Part shown: positions 61,003 to 64,000 of the stretch, in pieces
How positions within the stretch are numbered: the stretch's first letter is position 1
Layout of the letters: every line of letters starts with the position of its first letter
From: Luxibacter massiliensis
GTDB taxonomy: Bacteria; Bacillota; Clostridia; Lachnospirales; Lachnospiraceae
Direction: 5' to 3'
Length of the DNA stretch: 64,000 nucleotides
Assembly (NCBI RefSeq): GCF_900604355.1
Contig: NZ_UWOE01000001.1
Coordinates: forward strand, 3,596,001-3,660,000
The notes under the pieces: generated by a model
Told to the model about the DNA's origin: nothing
Seen by the model: the letters and a program-made list of their open reading frames with translations, nothing else
Databases searched by the model: none
Translations under genes and position numbers: made by a program

Positions 61003-61297
61003 CCTGCGGTTTCTCCCTCTATTTGAAGATGACCTCAATGAAATCGTAGACTACATTACCTATCGGCTGAGAAATCCCGCTGCAGCAGAACGACTGGTGG
61101 ACGATGTGGAAACAGCCATTTTAGAAAGGCTTCCCTGTGCAGAATCCTTCGAGCCTTTTCACTCGGCACGAGAACGTCAATATCCATATTATCGCATCCA
61201 GGTGCGGAACTTCACCGTTTTCTATGTGGTGATTGGAAACATTATGGAAGTTCGACGGATTTTGTATAACCGCCGGAATTGGAAAGAACAGCTTTAA
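60983..61297 (+). CDS. RelE/ParE-family toxin
   Basis: 104 residues, GTG start inside the antitoxin gene. ParE-like features: DDLNEIVDYITYRLRNPAAAERLVDDVETAI and the C-terminal strand region YRIQVRNFTVFYVVIGNIMEVRRILYNRRNW. Whether it cuts ribosome-bound mRNA or inhibits gyrase cannot be told. Serves ICE or region maintenance. Confidence 0.87.
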   Translation: MNEKHYDLRFLPLFEDDLNEIVDYITYRLRNPAAAERLVDDVETAILERLPCAESFEPFHSARERQYPYYRIQVRNFTVFYVVIGNIMEVRRILYNRRNWKEQL

Positions 61298-61301
61298 AAT
61301 C

Positions 61302-61343
61302 AGTGCCCCGATCTTCTCATTCCATGAGACAGACCGGGGCACT
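61302..61343. terminator. Convergent terminator hairpin
   Basis: AGTGCCCCG and CGGGGCACT form a 9-bp stem between two converging genes; weak T-runs on both sides (TTGG on plus, GATTTT on minus). Confidence 0.6.
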
Positions 61344-61371
61344 TGGTTATACAGTCGCGCTTTTCAGGGGC

Positions 61372-61782
61372 TCACTCCCCTGGGACATCCACAAATTTGT
61401 ATCCAACTCCCCACACCGTCTGGATATATTCTTTCTTTGTAACCTTCCGCAACTTCTGGCGAATATTTCCGATGATGCAGAACACCGCACTGCTTACATC
61501 CACAGGTTCCTCCTTCCAGACTGCCTGGTAGATTTGCTCTTTCGTGAAGACTCTCCCTGGCTGACTGGCAAGGTACGCCAGGGTGTGAAATTCGTAATTC
61601 TCTGTCAGAGAAATTCCTTGCCCCTGATAAGATGCCTGGTGGCGGAGTGAGTCAATACAGAGTCCGGAATACTCAAGAACCGAATCTGCCTCCGGCAATG
61701 CCTGACCTCCATCCAGTCTTGCCAGGATCTGTTCCTTCACCAGACCGGAACTTTCTGTCGTGCGAAGTACCAGCTCAATCAT
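61372..61782 (-). CDS. Winged-helix regulator without a receiver domain
   Basis: 136 residues. The last 95 form an OmpR/PhoB-type DNA-binding domain (LTENYEFHTLAYLASQPGRVFTKEQIYQAVW ... IRQKLRK ... IQTVWGVGYKFVD). The first 35 residues show no phospho-acceptor Asp and are too short for a receiver. The start overlaps the end of the GHKL-like gene by 8 bp, so the pair is translated together. Either a remnant of a two-component regulator or a phosphorylation-independent version. Confidence 0.75.
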   Translation of the reverse strand: MIELVLRTTESSGLVKEQILARLDGGQALPEADSVLEYSGLCIDSLRHQASYQGQGISLTENYEFHTLAYLASQPGRVFTKEQIYQAVWKEEPVDVSSAVFCIIGNIRQKLRKVTKKEYIQTVWGVGYKFVDVPGE

Positions 61783-62299
61783 ACCTGTTTCGTACCGCCT
61801 TCCCCGCCGTCTGAAATGTTACGGATATCAGCTCCTTTTTCCCGCTTCTGGAAATCTTCACGTCATATCCCACGAATTGCAGATACTGAAGCGCCAGCCA
61901 TCTGCTTGTTCCCAGCCTTTCACTGTCTGCCTTTCTTTCCGTTTCTCCTGTACCGCCTGTTGCTGTGAAGGACAGTGTTTGGTCTTTTCCTGAGAAAAGG
62001 ACCTGTACCGGATGTATTTCGCATACCAATACATAGAAAAGCGCACAGACAGCTGCCTGTACCTGGCAGGTACACAAAATCTCTTTATCCTCTGCGATTT
62101 CCCGAAAATCCATTTTTACGGGAATCTTTTCTTTGCGAAGCTCCGTTTCCATTTCCTCAAAGATCTCCAGGCACATCAACAGGAGATTCTTATGCTGCGT
62201 CTCTGTTTTCCACTGGGAAAAAGGCGTCTTATTTAATGTAAGCCAGTTTTCGATCAGATAACTTTTCTCTACTTTCCTGTCATCTTTCTCAGTCTTCAT
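61775..62299 (-). CDS. Degenerate histidine-kinase-like (GHKL) protein
   Basis: 174 residues. The shape of a HATPase domain can be followed: a helix before the ATP site (CTCQVQAAVCALFYVLVCEIHP where NLLxNA is expected), a strand and loop (SFTATGGTGETE where DxGxG is expected), and an end like a G2 box (LGTSRWLALQYLQFVGYDVKISRSGKKELISVTF). No HisKA box, no N-box Asn and no membrane part. Catalysis is unlikely. Sits between the ABC membrane gene and the receiver-less regulator. Confidence 0.5.
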   Translation of the reverse strand: MKTEKDDRKVEKSYLIENWLTLNKTPFSQWKTETQHKNLLLMCLEIFEEMETELRKEKIPVKMDFREIAEDKEILCTCQVQAAVCALFYVLVCEIHPVQVLFSGKDQTLSFTATGGTGETERKADSERLGTSRWLALQYLQFVGYDVKISRSGKKELISVTFQTAGKAVRNRYD

Positions 62300-62328
62300 T
62301 GTTTATCCCCTCCTCCTGCCTGCATGGA

Positions 62329-62742
62329 TCATTCCGGCTCCCTTTCTTTAAATCCCCATTCCTCAAAATCAGTATCTTCCGTTTCCTGCCTGGAGCCGTC
62401 TACTTCTTCAGACACAGCCTCTATTGGCCCGTTAAGCATGGGAGACGATGCTTCCGGCTGTAAATCCAGCTTTTGCGCAGCAACTCTCGGAAGCACATAT
62501 CCGCAAAAGATCAGGATTGCTGAAAGCGCAAAATACTGCACACAACTGGATAAATAAAGATTCACGATTGCCAGTTCATTTCCGGCTACGGGAACGCCCT
62601 GCTCCAACTGCAGGGAAATATTCTTGTGGCAGGCGGCCAATGCCGTTACCGCTGTAACTAGCAGGATCAGTGCGAGGATGTAAAACACTGCAGAAAGCAT
62701 TTTTCCCTTATGGATGGATCCAGGGGATGAAATCCGTCTCAT
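62329..62742 (-). CDS. Two-helix membrane protein of the ABC operon
   Basis: 137 residues from ATG 62742, which overlaps the last base of the ATPase stop codon. Helices at about 16-38 (MLSAVFYILALILLVTAVTA) and 62-84 (YLSSCVQYFALSAILIFCGY), then an acidic tail. Probably an accessory subunit of the exporter. Family not known. Confidence 0.6.
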   Translation of the reverse strand: MRRISSPGSIHKGKMLSAVFYILALILLVTAVTALAACHKNISLQLEQGVPVAGNELAIVNLYLSSCVQYFALSAILIFCGYVLPRVAAQKLDLQPEASSPMLNGPIEAVSEEVDGSRQETEDTDFEEWGFKEREPE

Positions 62743-63419
62743 TACCTTCCCCTCCTTCCATTCCGTGCCTTCGGTGTGTCCGATATCCGGTCCAGAACCT
62801 GGAGTTCTCCCCGTTTCAGCCTGCATATCACATCTGCCTGCTTCGCCAGCTCATTCGAGTGTGTAACTACGACCACACACTTATTCATCTTGTGGGCGCT
62901 TTCTTTGAGGATCTCCGTAATATCCCGTGCAGTATCCTCATCCAGATTTCCGGTAGGCTCATCGGCAAGAATGACCGGCGCCTCACTGGCCAGAGCCCGT
63001 GCGATAGCCACACGCTGCTGCTGTCCGCCGGAGAGTTTCAATACGTTGCGCTTTGCCTCTTCTTTTGTCAGCCCCAGCCGCTCCAGGATGGGAAGCGGCG
63101 GCAGCTTGGAGGTGAGGGCTACATTTTCCTTTGGATTCAGATAGTCGATCAGGTTGTATGCCTGGAAAATGAAAGACACATGATTCTTCCGGTGGTCGGA
63201 AAGCCCTGTCTTCGCAATATCCTGGTCCTCGAATAAGATCTGCCCGCTGGTCGGGCTATCCAGGCCGCCGATTAGGGACAAAAGCGTAGTCTTCCCACAG
63301 CCGGACGGGCCAAGGATTGCATAGAGCTTTCCCTGCTCCATCTGGACATTTATACCACGCAATACTTTTCTTCGGTTGTCATAGGTATAACCTACGTTTT
63401 TTACTTCCATGATGCTCAT
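62742..63419 (-). CDS. ABC transporter ATP-binding protein (MacB/LolD type)
   Basis: 225 residues with Walker A GPSGCGKTT, Q-loop IFQAYNLIDYL, signature LSGGQQQRVAIA, Walker B VILADEPTGNLD and switch His VVVTHSNELA. It energises the FtsX-like permease next to it. This type expels peptides or acts in signalling rather than uptake. Start is 29 bp after the permease gene. Confidence 0.93.
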   Translation of the reverse strand: MSIMEVKNVGYTYDNRRKVLRGINVQMEQGKLYAILGPSGCGKTTLLSLIGGLDSPTSGQILFEDQDIAKTGLSDHRKNHVSFIFQAYNLIDYLNPKENVALTSKLPPLPILERLGLTKEEAKRNVLKLSGGQQQRVAIARALASEAPVILADEPTGNLDEDTARDITEILKESAHKMNKCVVVVTHSNELAKQADVICRLKRGELQVLDRISDTPKARNGRRGR

Positions 63420-63448
63420 ACTGTTTACCTCGTTTCATTTCTATTTCT

Positions 63449-64000
63449 TTACTCCATCTGTGACAAAATAGCCTTCGGTTTCATCCGCATGACCGGGATA
63501 CACGACACCAGTACCGCTATGATAAGCAAGCCCGCTCCGGCAGCTGTGACCAGAACAAAATGATGGGGCGTAACAATGACGTTCTCAGCCGCCTTTCCAA
63601 ACAGTGTGCCTAGAGTCCCCGCCATTTCCCGGCTTGCCAGATATGCCAGAGGAAATGCCACGATAGCCACCAGGCAGATCTCCAGCATTTGCTGCAATAG
63701 GACTGCGTACTTTTCAATTCCCACTGCCAGCAGAATACCGATTTCCCGTTTCCGGCTTCGGATAGACATGGAAAGGATCAGGATGATCAGTACCATGCTT
63801 ACCACGGTAATCATTACAATCAGTGTTGTAACTAAAGTGGTGGTATCCGAGAGAGAGCTGGAAATACGCTCATATACTTCGTTGTTTACCGTGATGTAGT
63901 AGGAGTTCCAGTCGATGGAGGTGTTGTTCTGGACTTCCTGAACAATGCTCTCCAACTTCGCCGCGTCAGAAACGAAGAAATCTACGGAAGTAATCCCATT
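63449..64000 (-). CDS. FtsX/MacB-type permease, C-terminal part (continues past the window)
   Basis: The frame is open to base 64,000. The visible 183 residues hold the last part of the extracytoplasmic domain and three membrane helices (LVTTLIVMITVVSMVLIILI; LLQQMLEICLVAIVAFPLAY; FVLVTAAGAGLLIIAVLVSC) with SIRSRKREIGILLAVGI, the FtsX-domain signature. First gene of the minus-strand ABC operon as far as seen. Confidence 0.9.
   Translation of the reverse strand, partial: NGITSVDFFVSDAAKLESIVQEVQNNTSIDWNSYYITVNNEVYERISSSLSDTTTLVTTLIVMITVVSMVLIILILSMSIRSRKREIGILLAVGIEKYAVLLQQMLEICLVAIVAFPLAYLASREMAGTLGTLFGKAAENVIVTPHHFVLVTAAGAGLLIIAVLVSCIPVMRMKPKAILSQME

Larger units (their letters stand above)
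24126..64000. mobile_element. Integrative and conjugative element (one end, continues past the window)
   Basis: Starts at the tRNA-Arg fragment and carries Gram-positive type IV secretion genes: VirD4-type coupling protein (29082), pilin-like and VirB6-like membrane proteins (44917-46959), lysozyme-type wall hydrolase (46960), PrgI-VirB4 ATPase (49420) and a sortase-type surface protein (52804), plus HTH regulators and a sigma-like factor. GC content is visibly higher than the flanking chromosome, apart from the AT-rich insert at 32.4-42.6 kb. No integrase, excisionase or relaxase is visible; they should lie beyond 64,000 next to the rebuilt tRNA. Whether everything up to 64,000 belongs to the ICE is an inference. 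Confidence 0.8.

Overview
The window looks like a piece of a Clostridia genome, most likely a gut Lachnospiraceae. Ribosome binding sites of the AGGAGG type precede nearly every gene. There is a sortase-type surface protein, ABC sugar uptake under a LacI-family repressor, a c-di-GMP hybrid protein, and an integrative and conjugative element (ICE) with the Gram-positive set of type IV secretion genes. Species cannot be told from the sequence alone.

Chromosomal part (1 to about 24,125, almost all on the minus strand): a D-Ala-D-Ala carboxypeptidase cut by the window edge; a 1424-residue PAS/GGDEF/EAL/PAS/GAF/PAS/GGDEF protein with a 61-bp triple tandem repeat upstream; a small two-helix membrane protein; a potassium cluster kdpF-A-B-C, a deletion-fused ktrB'-'ktrA remnant, kdpD-kdpE; then a carbohydrate locus (lacI-type regulator; binding protein, two permeases, aldo/keto reductase, Gfo/Idh/MocA oxidoreductase, GH13_18 phosphorylase). 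Two matching palindromes lie in the interval between the regulator and the transport operon.

At 24,126-24,170 lies the 3' part of a tRNA-Arg(CCU) gene on the minus strand, starting exactly at the anticodon loop and followed by its own terminator. I read this as one attachment site of an ICE that fills the rest of the window. Its other end, with the rebuilt tRNA and presumably the integrase, lies beyond 64,000; no integrase or relaxase is visible here. ICE modules are: regulators (24.5-26.4 kb); a first transfer operon (26.6-32.0 kb: accessory proteins, VirD4/TcpA coupling ATPase, S1-domain protein); a second transfer operon (44.9-56.8 kb: pilin-like and VirB6-like membrane proteins, lysozyme/C39 wall hydrolase, PrgI-VirB4 fusion, SpaA/VaFE surface protein); and a third set (56.9-59.9 kb: zinc-finger protein, sigma-like factor, membrane proteins). 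Both transfer operons begin with the same promoter design: a conserved -35/-10 with an A/T-centred (palindromic in one copy) spacer, followed by one or two intrinsic terminators ahead of the first gene. This suggests control by antitermination or attenuation.

Between the two transfer operons (32.4-42.6 kb) the ICE has taken up a patchwork: a hydrolase fragment, a truncated DDE transposase, a very AT-rich YtrA-type GntR/ABC export operon, a complete IS66 with its 8-bp target duplication, a broken second IS66, a complete IS21-type element and a beheaded ABC permease. Past the transfer genes come an HTH membrane regulator, a Phd/ParE toxin-antitoxin pair, and a MacB-like ABC operon that ends in a degenerate two-component pair (GHKL-like protein without a histidine box, winged-helix regulator without a receiver).
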